This document shows positions 1 to 8,021 of a stretch of DNA of 64,000 nt, one piece after another. The notes below the pieces were generated by a model. That model had not been told where the DNA came from. It saw only the letters and a program-made list of their open reading frames with translations, and did not search any database. The DNA is from Haloterrigena salifodinae (lineage in GTDB: Archaea > Halobacteriota > Halobacteria > Halobacteriales > Natrialbaceae). The first letter of the stretch is position 1. Each line of letters opens with the position of its first letter. The position numbers were made by a program, and so were the translations under genes. Where the stretch lies: the NCBI RefSeq assembly GCF_003977755.1, contig NZ_RQWN01000003.1, positions 310,001 through 374,000 on the forward strand, written 5' to 3'.

Positions 1-83
1 TTCACGGAGAGTACGGTCTCGGGTACTCCAGCCGTAACAACAGCCTGGGCCTTAACTGGAGCACGAATCGTACACCCGGTATC

Positions 84-1256
84 TCAGTAGCCCAGGGAGA
101 ACGTACGATTGACCGCCAGAGCGACGAAGACGAGCGCGAGCAACGCGGCGAGGAAGCCGAAGGAGACGCCCCAGCCGAAGAGATCGGCCAGCGTACCCGT
201 GACGACCGACCCGAGCGCACCGACGAAGCCGTAGACGGTGCGGACGAGCCCGAAGCCCGCACTTCGCTCCGCCGCCGAGAGGTGGTCCATAAACCGAGGA
301 AGCAACGCTCCGCCCCAGCCGAGCCCGATCCCGAGGAGGACGACCGCGCCCGCGACGGCGGGGAGCCCCGGAACCGCCAACAGCACCGCGATGCCGGCGA
401 CGGCGAGGAACATACAGCCCGCCGTGGCGACGTCGCGACCGTAGCGATCCGACGCCGCGCCCACCCCGACGCCAGTAATCCCCTGGACGAGGAAGTACCC
501 GCCGAACACGAGGCTCGCCGTCGTCGCCGACTGGCCGCGATACGCGACGAGGAACGTCGGCAGGAACGAGGCGACGGCCTGCCAGACGAAATCCCCCAGT
601 ACGGCCAGCGCGACGGTGAAGGCGATCTTCGGCCGCCCGAGCAGTTCCACCAGCGGCTCGAGTTCGAACCGTTCGGCCATCGGCTGGTCGGGGCGCTGGG
701 GGTCGATCGGTCGGACCGTGCGGATGAACAAGAAGAAGATCGGGACGGCCACGACGACGCCGACGGCGATCGCGGCCCGCCAGCCGTAGCGGACACCGAT
801 CCAGGCGGCCACCGGCGGCACGACGAGTCCCGCGACGGGGCCGCCGCTGTTGTGGACGCCGATCGCGGCGCCGATCTCGTCGTAGGTCCGAGTCAGCAGC
901 GACGTGGCGACGCTGTAGTGGAGGCCGGCGACGAACCCGAGCGCGATAACGCAGAGCACGAACAGCGGGAACAGCGGTGCGAACGCGAGAAGCGCGCTCG
1001 CGATCGCCGTCCCGCCGACCGCGATCAGAATGATGCGCCGTTCGCCGTACCTGTCGGCGAGGACGCCGCTTGGGAACTGCGCGAGGAAGTAGGCCATCCA
1101 CATTCCCGTCAGCGCGAGCCCGATGACGGCGTTCGAGACGCCGAAGGCGGCGGTGATCTGGGGGACGACCGGACTGATGACCAGCCGGGCGGCCATCGTC
1201 GCCAGAAAGGCGAGCGTACACGCCGCCAGGACGGTTTCGTTGTATCGCCAGCGCAT
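84..1256 (-). CDS. MFS transporter
   Basis: Polytopic membrane protein of 390 residues with about twelve hydrophobic segments, typical of the Major Facilitator Superfamily. The loop between segments 2 and 3 carries the MFS signature (GVLADRYGERR, about residues 63-73), and a related ASDRYGR loop follows in the second half, as expected from the internal two-fold repeat. A charged cytoplasmic stretch around residues 180-205 (RPIDPQRPDQPMAERFELEP) separates the halves. The substrate cannot be read from sequence; the general class (sugar-phosphate or organic-anion symporter) is a guess. It stands alone, divergent from hemB. The start is the ATG just before the first hydrophobic segment; longer frames upstream look non-coding. 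Confidence 0.85.
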   Translation of the reverse strand: MRWRYNETVLAACTLAFLATMAARLVISPVVPQITAAFGVSNAVIGLALTGMWMAYFLAQFPSGVLADRYGERRIILIAVGGTAIASALLAFAPLFPLFVLCVIALGFVAGLHYSVATSLLTRTYDEIGAAIGVHNSGGPVAGLVVPPVAAWIGVRYGWRAAIAVGVVVAVPIFFLFIRTVRPIDPQRPDQPMAERFELEPLVELLGRPKIAFTVALAVLGDFVWQAVASFLPTFLVAYRGQSATTASLVFGGYFLVQGITGVGVGAASDRYGRDVATAGCMFLAVAGIAVLLAVPGLPAVAGAVVLLGIGLGWGGALLPRFMDHLSAAERSAGFGLVRTVYGFVGALGSVVTGTLADLFGWGVSFGFLAALLALVFVALAVNRTFSLGY

Positions 1257-1485
1257 GAATCGAAGTCGGGTCGCGTTTCGGCGCGGTCGTCGGGGCTCGT
1301 CGCTCGGCAGCCGGGACGAAAACGACGCGACGTTCGAGAATCACCGGTCCCGCCCCATGTCGGTGTTGCTACCGGCAGTCGACGCCTCGAGTCGGGCCTC
1401 CTCAGTTCGCGGCTAAACGACCCCAACTCGAGCCGCGGCGGGCCGCGAGCGTGATTCTTTTGCGACTGCCGCCGAAGAGACGGAT
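1257..1485. other. divergent intergenic region, MFS gene / hemB
   Basis: A 229-nt gap between divergently transcribed genes, so it must hold both promoters. A T-rich patch (GATTCTTTTGCG) about 30 nt before the hemB ATG is the best TATA candidate. No convincing operator or RNA seen. Confidence 0.4.
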
Positions 1486-2511
1486 ATGGATCTCACACAT
1501 CGTCCGCGGCGACTCCGACAGGATCGGGTGCGCGGTCTCGTCAGCGAGACGAGCCTCGAGCCGACTGATCTGATCGCGCCGGTGTTCGTCGACGCGACGA
1601 CTGACGAGCGGGTGCCGATCGAGTCGATGCCGGGCCACGAGCGGGTGCCGATCGACGAGGCCGTCGCCCGCGTCGAGGACGTCCTCGAGACGGGCGTCGA
1701 AGCGGTCATGCTGTTCGGCATCCCGGAATTGAAGGATCCCGAAGGGACGCGCGCCTGGGCCGAGGACGGCGTCATTCAGGAGGCGCTGCGCCGGATCACG
1801 AGCGAGACCGACGCCTACGTCATCACCGACGTCTGTCTCTGCGAGTACACCGACCACGGCCACTGCGGCCCCCTCGAGGAGGAGCTCCGGAGCGAAGGCG
1901 GCGTCGCCGAGGACAGCCCCGGCTGCGAGCCGACGCTGACCGTGGACAACGACGCGACCCTCGAGGCGCTCGAGAAGATCGTTACCTCACACGCCCGTGC
2001 GGGTGCGGACATGGTCGCACCCAGCGGCATGATGGACGGCATGGTCGGAGCGATCCGCGAGGCCCTCGACGGCGCGGGGTACGAACACGTTCCGATCATG
2101 AGCTACGCGGCCAAGTACGAGAGCGCCTTCTACGGCCCCTTCCGGGACGCCGCCGACGGCGCGCCCTCCTTCGGCAACCGGCGCCACTACCAGATGGATC
2201 CCGCGAACACCCGCGAGGCGCTGCGGGAGGTTCGACTGGACGCCGAACAGGGCGCCGACGTCATGATGGTCAAGCCCGCGTTGCCCTACCTCGACATCGT
2301 CAGCGCGGTGCGCCGGGAGTTCGACCATCCCGTCGCCGCCTACAACGTCTCCGGCGAGTACGCGATGCTCCACGCCGCCGCCGAGAAGGGCTGGCTGGAC
2401 TTAGAGGAAGTGGCCCTCGAGTCGCTACTGTCGATCAAACGCGCTGGTGCGGATCTGATTCTGACCTACTTCGCGGAGGACGTGGCGCGACGATTACCCG
2501 CCGGCCGGTAG
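1486..2511 (+). CDS. hemB: delta-aminolevulinic acid dehydratase (porphobilinogen synthase)
   Basis: Condenses two 5-aminolevulinate molecules to porphobilinogen in the cytosol, an early step of haem, sirohaem and cobalamin synthesis. The 341-residue length fits the family. The zinc-binding loop is clear ([14 protein letters not shown], three Cys, about residues 117-130). The first Schiff-base lysine lies in [17 protein letters not shown] and the second in [11 protein letters not shown]. hemL, which makes its substrate, lies about 3.3 kb downstream on the same strand but not in one operon. Sirohaem from this pathway would serve the nitrite reductase encoded further along. Start chosen at the ATG that yields the normal N-terminus. 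Confidence 0.97.
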   Translation: MDLTHRPRRLRQDRVRGLVSETSLEPTDLIAPVFVDATTDERVPIESMPGHERVPIDEAVARVEDVLETGVEAVMLFGIPELKDPEGTRAWAEDGVIQEALRRITSETDAYVITDVCLCEYTDHGHCGPLEEELRSEGGVAEDSPGCEPTLTVDNDATLEALEKIVTSHARAGADMVAPSGMMDGMVGAIREALDGAGYEHVPIMSYAAKYESAFYGPFRDAADGAPSFGNRRHYQMDPANTREALREVRLDAEQGADVMMVKPALPYLDIVSAVRREFDHPVAAYNVSGEYAMLHAAAEKGWLDLEEVALESLLSIKRAGADLILTYFAEDVARRLPAGR

Positions 2512-2704
2512 GCGGTCGCGTCGATTTCGTGTCAACTTGATAACCGACGATTACCCGATCGCGACTGATTCGAGGTAAGGATCGTCGGATCCGACCGCTG
2601 GGGCTCAGCATTCGGACGAACGTCCAGTCAGTGCTCTCTCCGTCGCACAGGTGGCAACATCTTCCGCGCGCGAGCGACGCCCGCTCACTCGAGCCGCGAT
2701 ATCG

Positions 2705-2745
2705 GCCGCTCGCGAGCGGCGCCCGACGCTGACTGGGTTTTTCTG
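2705..2745 (+). terminator. possible hemB terminator (palindrome then T-run)
   Basis: A perfect 16-nt palindrome GCCGCTCGCGAGCGGC at 2705-2720 is followed about 15-20 nt later by a run of five T (GGGTTTTTCTGGG). Archaeal termination depends mainly on T-runs, so this is plausible for hemB. It lies about 200 nt past the stop, so confidence is low. Confidence 0.3.
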
Positions 2746-2752
2746 GGTTACA

Positions 2753-2800
2753 AAGATCGAATAGATAACCATGATTCGAAAAATCCGCAAGATCGAATAG
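2753..2800 (+). repeat. 12-nt direct repeat pair upstream of amt
   Basis: AAGATCGAATAG occurs at 2753-2764 and again, identically, at 2789-2800, with starts 36 nt apart. The pair lies about 65-115 nt upstream of the amt TATA box in AT-rich DNA, a reasonable position for an activator site. No function is established. Confidence 0.45.
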
Positions 2801-2866
2801 CCTTATACACATTAAATCTCCTCTAGATTTGGCCGTATGGCCCTATTACGCCCCCATTATCAGACG

Positions 2867-2891
2867 TTCTTAAACGCTAATCCTTATATGG
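2867..2891 (+). promoter_or_regulatory. amt promoter: diverged nitrogen motif joined to the TATA box
   Basis: This 25-nt stretch matches the nitrite reductase promoter (22254-22278, minus strand) at 19 of 25 positions with no gap. Both contain TAAACG in the upstream part and end in TTATATGG at the same spacing. TTATAT at 2884-2889 is a good TATA box; initiation would fall near 2912-2916, about 20 nt before the leader ORF. The shared layout suggests one regulator acting at the BRE/TATA edge of nitrogen genes. Confidence 0.55.
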
Positions 2892-2931
2892 AGATGGTAC
2901 GTCGTGATCGTACGTGATTAAGCAGACAACC

Positions 2932-3012
2932 ATGGTGTCGAACGATTCAGACATGGACAAACGTCTACAACGCATCGATGGGGGAACGAGTGAAACCGGG
3001 GTGGTCGCCTGA
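2932..3012 (+). CDS. 26-residue leader peptide ORF overlapping the amt start
   Basis: A short ATG ORF (begins [18 protein letters not shown], ends GVVA) opens about 20 nt after the predicted start of transcription. It closes with TGA overlapping the amt ATG as TGATG. It is hydrophilic and has no recognisable domain. The overlap implies that ribosomes terminating here can restart on amt, so it may act as a translational coupler or leader. Whether the peptide itself matters is unknown. An in-frame upstream extension of amt is excluded because the two frames differ. Confidence 0.45.
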   Translation: MVSNDSDMDKRLQRIDGGTSETGVVA

Positions 3013-4784
3013 TGGAGCCGACGCTCCTGCAGAGCGGGGAAGAAGTCGAGATGCTGATGGAGGCGATCAACTACACGTGGATCCTGGTTGCCACCTTCCT
3101 GATCTTCTTCATGCACGCCGGCTTCGCCATGCTCGAGGCGGGGCAGGTGCGCTCGAAGAACGTCGCCAACCAGCTGACGAAAAACTTGCTGACCTGGTCG
3201 GTCGGCGTGACGGTGTTCTTCCTGATCGGATCGACCGTTGAGGGACTCGTGGCCGGCAACGGCTTCGCGTTCCAGTTCAACGCCGAGGCCGTCAGCTGGA
3301 TGGACTGGTTGTATGGCGCCGTCTTCGCGATGACGGCGGCAACCATCGTTTCCGGGGCCGTCGCCGGCCGTGCGAAACTCCGCGCGTACGTTACGTACAC
3401 CTTCCTGTTGGCCGCGGTCATCTACCCGGTCGTCACCGGGATGACTTGGGCCGGCGGCCACATCGAGTCGATAGTCGGCACGCCGTTCTCCGACTTCGCG
3501 GGCGGGATGATCGTCCACGGCATGGGCGGCATCGCCGGACTCACCGCCGCGTGGATCCTCGGACCGCGCATGGACCGGTACAACGACGACGGGAGCGTCA
3601 ACGTCATTCCCGGTCACTCGCTGACCTTCGCCGTGCTCGGAACGCTCATCCTCGCGTTCGGCTGGTACGGCTTCAACGTCGGGACCTCAGCGATCTTCAC
3701 CGAGGGCTCCTTCGACGGGGCCATCCTCGGTCGCGTCGCCCTGACCACCACGCTGTCGATGGCCTGCGGGGCGATGGGCGCCGGCCTCGTCGCGCTGCTC
3801 AAGACTGGCAAGGTTGACACGCTCTACGTTGCAAACGGTCTGCTCGCCGGCCTCGTCGGGATCACCGCGATCCCCGATGCCTCGACCTGGTGGGGCGCGA
3901 TCCTCGTCGGTACGCTCGCCGGCGCACAACTCCCCATCGTCTTCGGACTCACCGAGAGCATTGGTATCGACGACGTCTGTGCGGTCTTCCCCGTGCACGG
4001 TTCGGCCGGCGTCCTCGGGACGCTGCTGTTCCCGGTCGTCGCCACGACCGAGTACATGAACGAACTCGGAGCCACCCGCCCCGAAGCGTTCGTCGCTCAA
4101 GTTACCGGCGTCGTCGCCATCACCGTCTGGACAGTCGGCATGACCGCCCTCATCTGGTTCGTTTTCAAGCTGGCAGGTCAGGCTCGAGTCACACCCGAAC
4201 ACGAGCGCGACGGGCTCGACGTCTCCGAACACGGCGTCGACACCTACCCCGAGTTCGGCCAGCCGGACGTCGCGACCGACGGTGGGACGGACGAGAAAAT
4301 CATCCGCACTGACGGCGGTGAGCGACTCGACGGTGAGCGCGAGCAAAGCGAGCGCGATCCACATCGGAACGCGAAGCGTTCCGAGGACGAGTCGCGATCC
4401 TCGTCAGAGCTTCGCTCTGACGGTGGCAAACCCAACGACGGCGAGCTCAAGATGATCACCGCGATCATCCGCCCCGACAAGCTCGGCGACGTCAAGAAGG
4501 GACTCGCCGAGATCGGCGCGCCGTCGCTGACGGTCACCAACGTCTCCGGCCGCGGCTCCCAGCCCGCCAAGAAGGGCCAGTGGCGCGGCGAGGAGTACAC
4601 GGTCGATCTCCACCAGAAGGTCAAGATCGAGTGCGTCGTTGCCGACATCCCGGCCCAGGACGTCGTCGAGGCCATCGGCGAAGCCGCCAACACCGGCGAG
4701 CCGGGCGACGGCAAGATCTTCGTCATGCCCGTCGAGGACGCCTACCAGGTCCGGACCGGAAAAACCGGACAGGACGCCGTCTGA
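3012..4784 (+). CDS. amt: ammonium transporter fused to a GlnK-type PII signal protein
   Basis: A membrane ammonium channel carrying its own regulator. Residues 1 to about 395 are an Amt/Mep/Rh transporter: [15 protein letters not shown] near the N-terminus, and the two pore histidines in [10 protein letters not shown] (His169) and [10 protein letters not shown] (His329). Residues 481-590 are a complete PII protein: [11 protein letters not shown] start, T-loop with RGEEY (Tyr529, near the position of the classical modified tyrosine), and the [11 protein letters not shown] and RTG signatures. A charged linker of about 85 residues joins them. In most organisms GlnK is separate and plugs the Amt trimer from the cytosol when nitrogen is plentiful; here it is tethered. 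No stop or frameshift separates the domains. Met481 could also serve as an internal start giving free GlnK. Confidence 0.93.
   Translation: MEPTLLQSGEEVEMLMEAINYTWILVATFLIFFMHAGFAMLEAGQVRSKNVANQLTKNLLTWSVGVTVFFLIGSTVEGLVAGNGFAFQFNAEAVSWMDWLYGAVFAMTAATIVSGAVAGRAKLRAYVTYTFLLAAVIYPVVTGMTWAGGHIESIVGTPFSDFAGGMIVHGMGGIAGLTAAWILGPRMDRYNDDGSVNVIPGHSLTFAVLGTLILAFGWYGFNVGTSAIFTEGSFDGAILGRVALTTTLSMACGAMGAGLVALLKTGKVDTLYVANGLLAGLVGITAIPDASTWWGAILVGTLAGAQLPIVFGLTESIGIDDVCAVFPVHGSAGVLGTLLFPVVATTEYMNELGATRPEAFVAQVTGVVAITVWTVGMTALIWFVFKLAGQARVTPEHERDGLDVSEHGVDTYPEFGQPDVATDGGTDEKIIRTDGGERLDGEREQSERDPHRNAKRSEDESRSSSELRSDGGKPNDGELKMITAIIRPDKLGDVKKGLAEIGAPSLTVTNVSGRGSQPAKKGQWRGEEYTVDLHQKVKIECVVADIPAQDVVEAIGEAANTGEPGDGKIFVMPVEDAYQVRTGKTGQDAV
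4321..4422 (+). repeat. palindrome-rich DNA encoding the Amt-PII linker
   Basis: The linker DNA is a string of small repeats. It begins with a direct repeat GAGCGCGA (two copies in 4335-4357). Then come inverted repeats: CGGAACGC-GAA-GCGTTCCG at 4365-4383, CGAGGA/TCCTCG at 4382-4403, and a 9-bp stem CGTCAGAGC with loop TTC at 4402-4422. The encoded residues (about 437-470) are low-complexity E, R, S and D. Three-nt-loop hairpins like these also make up the intergenic repeat at 60560-60746, so this looks like intergenic-type DNA captured in frame. Confidence 0.6.
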
Positions 4785-5141
4785 GCTCGGGACGCGCCGG
4801 TCGTCACACGCGCGTTTCGCCGAGACGCGCTCGCGCGACCCACGTTCCGCGGTGCCTCTGACAATCGGTAGTTCGGCGCCCGTTCCGAACCGGGCGCCAC
4901 CGGTCGTCGCTGATATACCGACGACCGCCATTCGTTGGTGGGACTCCCCTACCGTTTGATCGTGTCACGGTTCTCGACGGAGCGGGTCCACCGAGTTCTG
5001 GTTTTCGACCGATCGGTTTCCCGTTCGATCGGCACCGTCGCTCGAGTCGACGACGCCGCGAGTCTCGGTCGCCGACGCGGCGGGTACAATGGGAGAACCT
5101 GCCAGTACGCTTATTGAATGCGGCTACGAGACGGGGAGTGA
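4785..5141. other. intergenic region after amt-PII
   Basis: No credible gene in 357 nt. It contains an inverted repeat GGCGCCCG/CGGGCGCC (4875-4898, 8-nt loop) that could be a 3' hairpin of amt. Near the end, CTTATTGAATG at about 5110 is a TATA-like site placed correctly for the next gene. Confidence 0.45.
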
Positions 5142-5717
5142 ATGAGTCAGAAACGCGACGGGTCGGCGTTGGCGTACGACGAAGCCGAGACGGCCGACCG
5201 CAGTTCGGACCGTTCGAGCCGGACCGAATCGAGGAGAGAGATCTCGTTGCTCGAGGGTGAGGAGGTCCTCGTCGACGCGCAGCCGACGTGGTGGAACTGG
5301 ATCGGCCACGCCGTCGGCGGCGGACTGGCTGGATTGATCGGAGTGCTCGGCCTCGCGGCCGGGAGCGCAGCGGCGGGAGTGCTCGGAATCGTCACGGGAC
5401 TTGTGATCGCGGGCTATATCTGGTATCGACGGAACCGGGTCCGCTATCTCGTCACCGACCGACGGCTCGTCGTGATCGCGGGATTCACCGCCAGGACGAC
5501 CTCCGAGACGTGGATGGAAGATATTCGCGGACTACAGACGAGTACAACCGCCTTCAGTCGCGGACGGGGGTTCGGAACGGTCACCGTCTCGCACGCGGTG
5601 ATCCCACAGGGATTCAGCCGAACGAGCGCGCTGTCGCTCTCGGGCGTACCGAACTACGCCGACGTGGCGAACACGATCCGGCAGCGCCAGTCCGAGCGGA
5701 AGGCCGGCGACTACTGA
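5142..5717 (+). CDS. PH-domain (bPH2, YdbS/YdbT-like) membrane protein
   Basis: 191 residues. A charged N-terminus is followed by the short motif [15 protein letters not shown] typical of bacterial PH-like proteins. Two adjacent membrane segments follow (about residues 50-90: [15 protein letters not shown] and [17 protein letters not shown]). A cytosolic bPH2 domain comes next ([30 protein letters not shown], about 98-128; then the FGTVTVSH strand). Family members are widespread and poorly characterised, some linked to envelope stress. The ATG at 5142 lies about 30 nt after a TATA-like CTTATTG, suggesting a nearly leaderless message. Confidence 0.75.
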   Translation: MSQKRDGSALAYDEAETADRSSDRSSRTESRREISLLEGEEVLVDAQPTWWNWIGHAVGGGLAGLIGVLGLAAGSAAAGVLGIVTGLVIAGYIWYRRNRVRYLVTDRRLVVIAGFTARTTSETWMEDIRGLQTSTTAFSRGRGFGTVTVSHAVIPQGFSRTSALSLSGVPNYADVANTIRQRQSERKAGDY

Positions 5718-5787
5718 GCCGCCGCTTCGGTCCCGTCCTCGAGGAAACCTCGGTACTACTTTCCCGTCCCGTGGTCAAGGCTCGGAT

Positions 5788-7134
5788 ATGAACGACGACA
5801 ACTCTCGCGACCTGTACGACCGGGCGCTGTCGGTCATGCCCGGCGGAGTCAACTCGGCGGTTCGTGCGGCGATCGAACCGTATCCGTTCTTCGTGCAGAA
5901 GGGCGACGGCGGCCACGTCATCGACGCCGACGGCAACCGCTACATCGACTGGGTGCTGGGGCTCGGCCCGCTGCTGCTCGGCCACGACCTCCCGGAACCC
6001 GTCCAGGCGGGTATCCAGCAGAAGACCAGCGAGGGGCCGATGTACGGCACCCCGACCGAGGTCGAGGTCGACCTGGCTGAGTTCGTCGTCCGCCACGTCC
6101 CCAGCGTCGAGAAGATCCGTTTCGTCAACTCTGGCACCGAGGCGACCACCTCGGCGGTCCGGCTCGCTCGAGGCTACACCGGCCGGAACAAGATCGTCGT
6201 CATGCAGGGGGGGTACCACGGCGCCCAGGAGTCGACGCTGGTCGAAGGCGACCACGAGAACCCCCGTCCCTCGTCGGCCGGGATCCCGCAGTCGTTCGCC
6301 GAGCACACCCTCCCCGTTCCGTTCAACGACGAGGACGCCGTCCGCGAGGTCTTCGAGGAGCACGGCGACGACATCGCGGCGGTCCTTACCGAACCCATCC
6401 TGGGCAACTACGGCATCGTCTACCCCGAGGAGGGCTACCACGAGTTCCTCCGTGAGATCACCGACGAGCACGGCTCCCTGCTGATCTTCGACGAGGTCAT
6501 CACGGGCTTCCGTGTCGGCGGCCTCGGCTGCGCTCAAAGCGAGTTCGGCGTCACCCCCGACCTGACGACCTTCGGAAAGATCATTGGCGGCGGCTTCCCG
6601 GTCGGCGCCATCGGTGGCCGCGCCGAGATCGTCGAACAGTTCACGCCGTCGGGCGACGTCTTCCAGGCGGGCACCTTTTCGGGCCACCCCGTCACGATGG
6701 CCGCCGGGCTCGAGACCCTCAAGTTCGCCGCCGAGAACGACGTCTACGAGCACGTCAACGGCCTCGGCGACCGACTCCGTCGCGGGCTGACCGACATCGT
6801 CGCCGATCAGGCTCCAAGTTATACGGTCACCGGCACCGACAGCATGTTCAAGGTGATCTTCACGCGCGAAGGTCCCGGACCGGACTCCCTCGAGGAGCAG
6901 TGTCCGGCCGGCTGCCGGCAGGATCCGACCTGTCCGCGCTACGACTACAGCCCCAAGAACGCCGGCGACGTGAAAAACGCCGAGACCGAGCGCTGGCGGC
7001 GGATCTTCTGGGGCCAGATGAAAGAGCAGGGCGTCTTCCTCTCGCAGAACCAGTTCGAGTGCCAGTTCGTCAGCTACGGCCACACCGAAGACGACGTCGA
7101 GGAGACCCTCGAGGCGTACAAGCACGCGCTGTGA
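5788..7134 (+). CDS. hemL: glutamate-1-semialdehyde 2,1-aminomutase
   Basis: A PLP enzyme that converts glutamate-1-semialdehyde to 5-aminolevulinate, the substrate of HemB, in the C5 pathway of tetrapyrrole synthesis. 448 residues. Landmarks are the N-terminal [11 protein letters not shown], the [16 protein letters not shown] cofactor loop, the FDEVITGFR aspartate, and the PLP lysine in [17 protein letters not shown]. It is longer than the usual 425-430 residues because of a Cys-rich insertion near the C-terminus ([19 protein letters not shown], about residues 370-388), placed before the usual ...FFxxxLxxGVxxxxxxFE segment, here [19 protein letters not shown]. That insertion is discussed in the findings. 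Confidence 0.96.
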   Translation: MNDDNSRDLYDRALSVMPGGVNSAVRAAIEPYPFFVQKGDGGHVIDADGNRYIDWVLGLGPLLLGHDLPEPVQAGIQQKTSEGPMYGTPTEVEVDLAEFVVRHVPSVEKIRFVNSGTEATTSAVRLARGYTGRNKIVVMQGGYHGAQESTLVEGDHENPRPSSAGIPQSFAEHTLPVPFNDEDAVREVFEEHGDDIAAVLTEPILGNYGIVYPEEGYHEFLREITDEHGSLLIFDEVITGFRVGGLGCAQSEFGVTPDLTTFGKIIGGGFPVGAIGGRAEIVEQFTPSGDVFQAGTFSGHPVTMAAGLETLKFAAENDVYEHVNGLGDRLRRGLTDIVADQAPSYTVTGTDSMFKVIFTREGPGPDSLEEQCPAGCRQDPTCPRYDYSPKNAGDVKNAETERWRRIFWGQMKEQGVFLSQNQFECQFVSYGHTEDDVEETLEAYKHAL

Positions 7135-7275
7135 TCGGGGCGTAAGCCTGAGCCATCTCCCCTCGCGACCGACGGGGTGCGGGGGAGACCGACCAGCAGT
7201 GACGCGGGACGAGAACCGGCCGCCGGTGGCACCGGACGGCCGACCGACGACGGCGTCACAGGACTCGCGCTCGAA

Positions 7276-7950
7276 ATGAGCACACACGTCGACGAGATCG
7301 ATTGGGCCCGGATCGTCGAGCGGTTGCTCTACCTGTTTCCGCCGATCCTCGGGGTCGGACTCGTCGGGGTCTTACAGGACGCCGGGCCGGGCGTTCCCGG
7401 CCTCCAGTTCGTATTGTTGCTCCTCAGCGGGTTCGGCTACACCGCCCTGACGCTTGGATTGTTCGTCGCAATTTTCTTCGATGCACGCCGGATTCGACGG
7501 CGACCGCGGGCCAGCGGGAACTGGACGCCGAACCCGTGGCTCAACGCCGCCGCCGCGCTCGTCTCGCCCCCGGTCGCGGGCGTCGCCTATCTCGTGCGCC
7601 GACACAGACGGTTCGGGACGCCGGCGGGACGGTCGGACTGGTGGCTCGTCGTGGCGGTGTCGCTCGCGACGACGCTGTTCGGGTTCGTCGCCGCGGCCGT
7701 CGCGATCGTCTTCACGATTCCGGGGCTGCTGGCGGCCGCTATCGGGCTTGCGGGAACCGTCGCCGTCGGCTCGTTTCCGGTCGCGATCCACCAGGACGCG
7801 GCCTACGTCTGCACGCGAACCCGCTCGTGGCGACCGAACCCGGGACTCTACCTCGGGATCGCCTTTCTGAGCCTGTTCGTGCCGCCGCTCCAGCCGATCA
7901 TAGCGGGCTACTACCTCGTCCGTCGGCGCAACGCGGTCGGCCGGCCGTGA
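7276..7950 (+). CDS. multi-pass membrane protein of unknown function
   Basis: 224 residues with about six hydrophobic segments separated by short arginine-rich loops (FDARRIRRRPRASGNWTPNPW, LVRRHRRFGTP) that place those loops in the cytosol. The NPWLN-type turns and the repeated YLVRR near both the middle and the C-terminus suggest an internal duplication. No enzyme motif is visible. I chose the ATG at 7276 because the extra 33 residues of the GTG-initiated longer frame are hydrophilic and unlike the rest. It follows hemL by 141 nt and may be read from the same transcript. Confidence 0.7.
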   Translation: MSTHVDEIDWARIVERLLYLFPPILGVGLVGVLQDAGPGVPGLQFVLLLLSGFGYTALTLGLFVAIFFDARRIRRRPRASGNWTPNPWLNAAAALVSPPVAGVAYLVRRHRRFGTPAGRSDWWLVVAVSLATTLFGFVAAAVAIVFTIPGLLAAAIGLAGTVAVGSFPVAIHQDAAYVCTRTRSWRPNPGLYLGIAFLSLFVPPLQPIIAGYYLVRRRNAVGRP

Positions 7951-8021
7951 ACGTCCGCGGTAGCGACCGGACGTGTCGAGTGCACGAACGAGGCGTCTCC
8001 TCAAGGACGACCTCGTCACCG

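Larger units (their letters stand above)
2512..2866. other. intergenic region between hemB and the amt promoter
   Basis: No credible gene. It holds the GC palindrome at 2705-2720 and two 12-nt direct repeats at 2753-2764 and 2789-2800, each annotated separately. Composition shifts from GC-rich to AT-rich at about 2740, consistent with passing from a 3' region into a promoter region. Confidence 0.5.

Noticed and set aside
2888-2917. Nine-codon ORF beginning at the ATG within the amt TATA region
   Set aside because: It would start upstream of the predicted transcription start, and it is in a different frame from the 26-codon leader.
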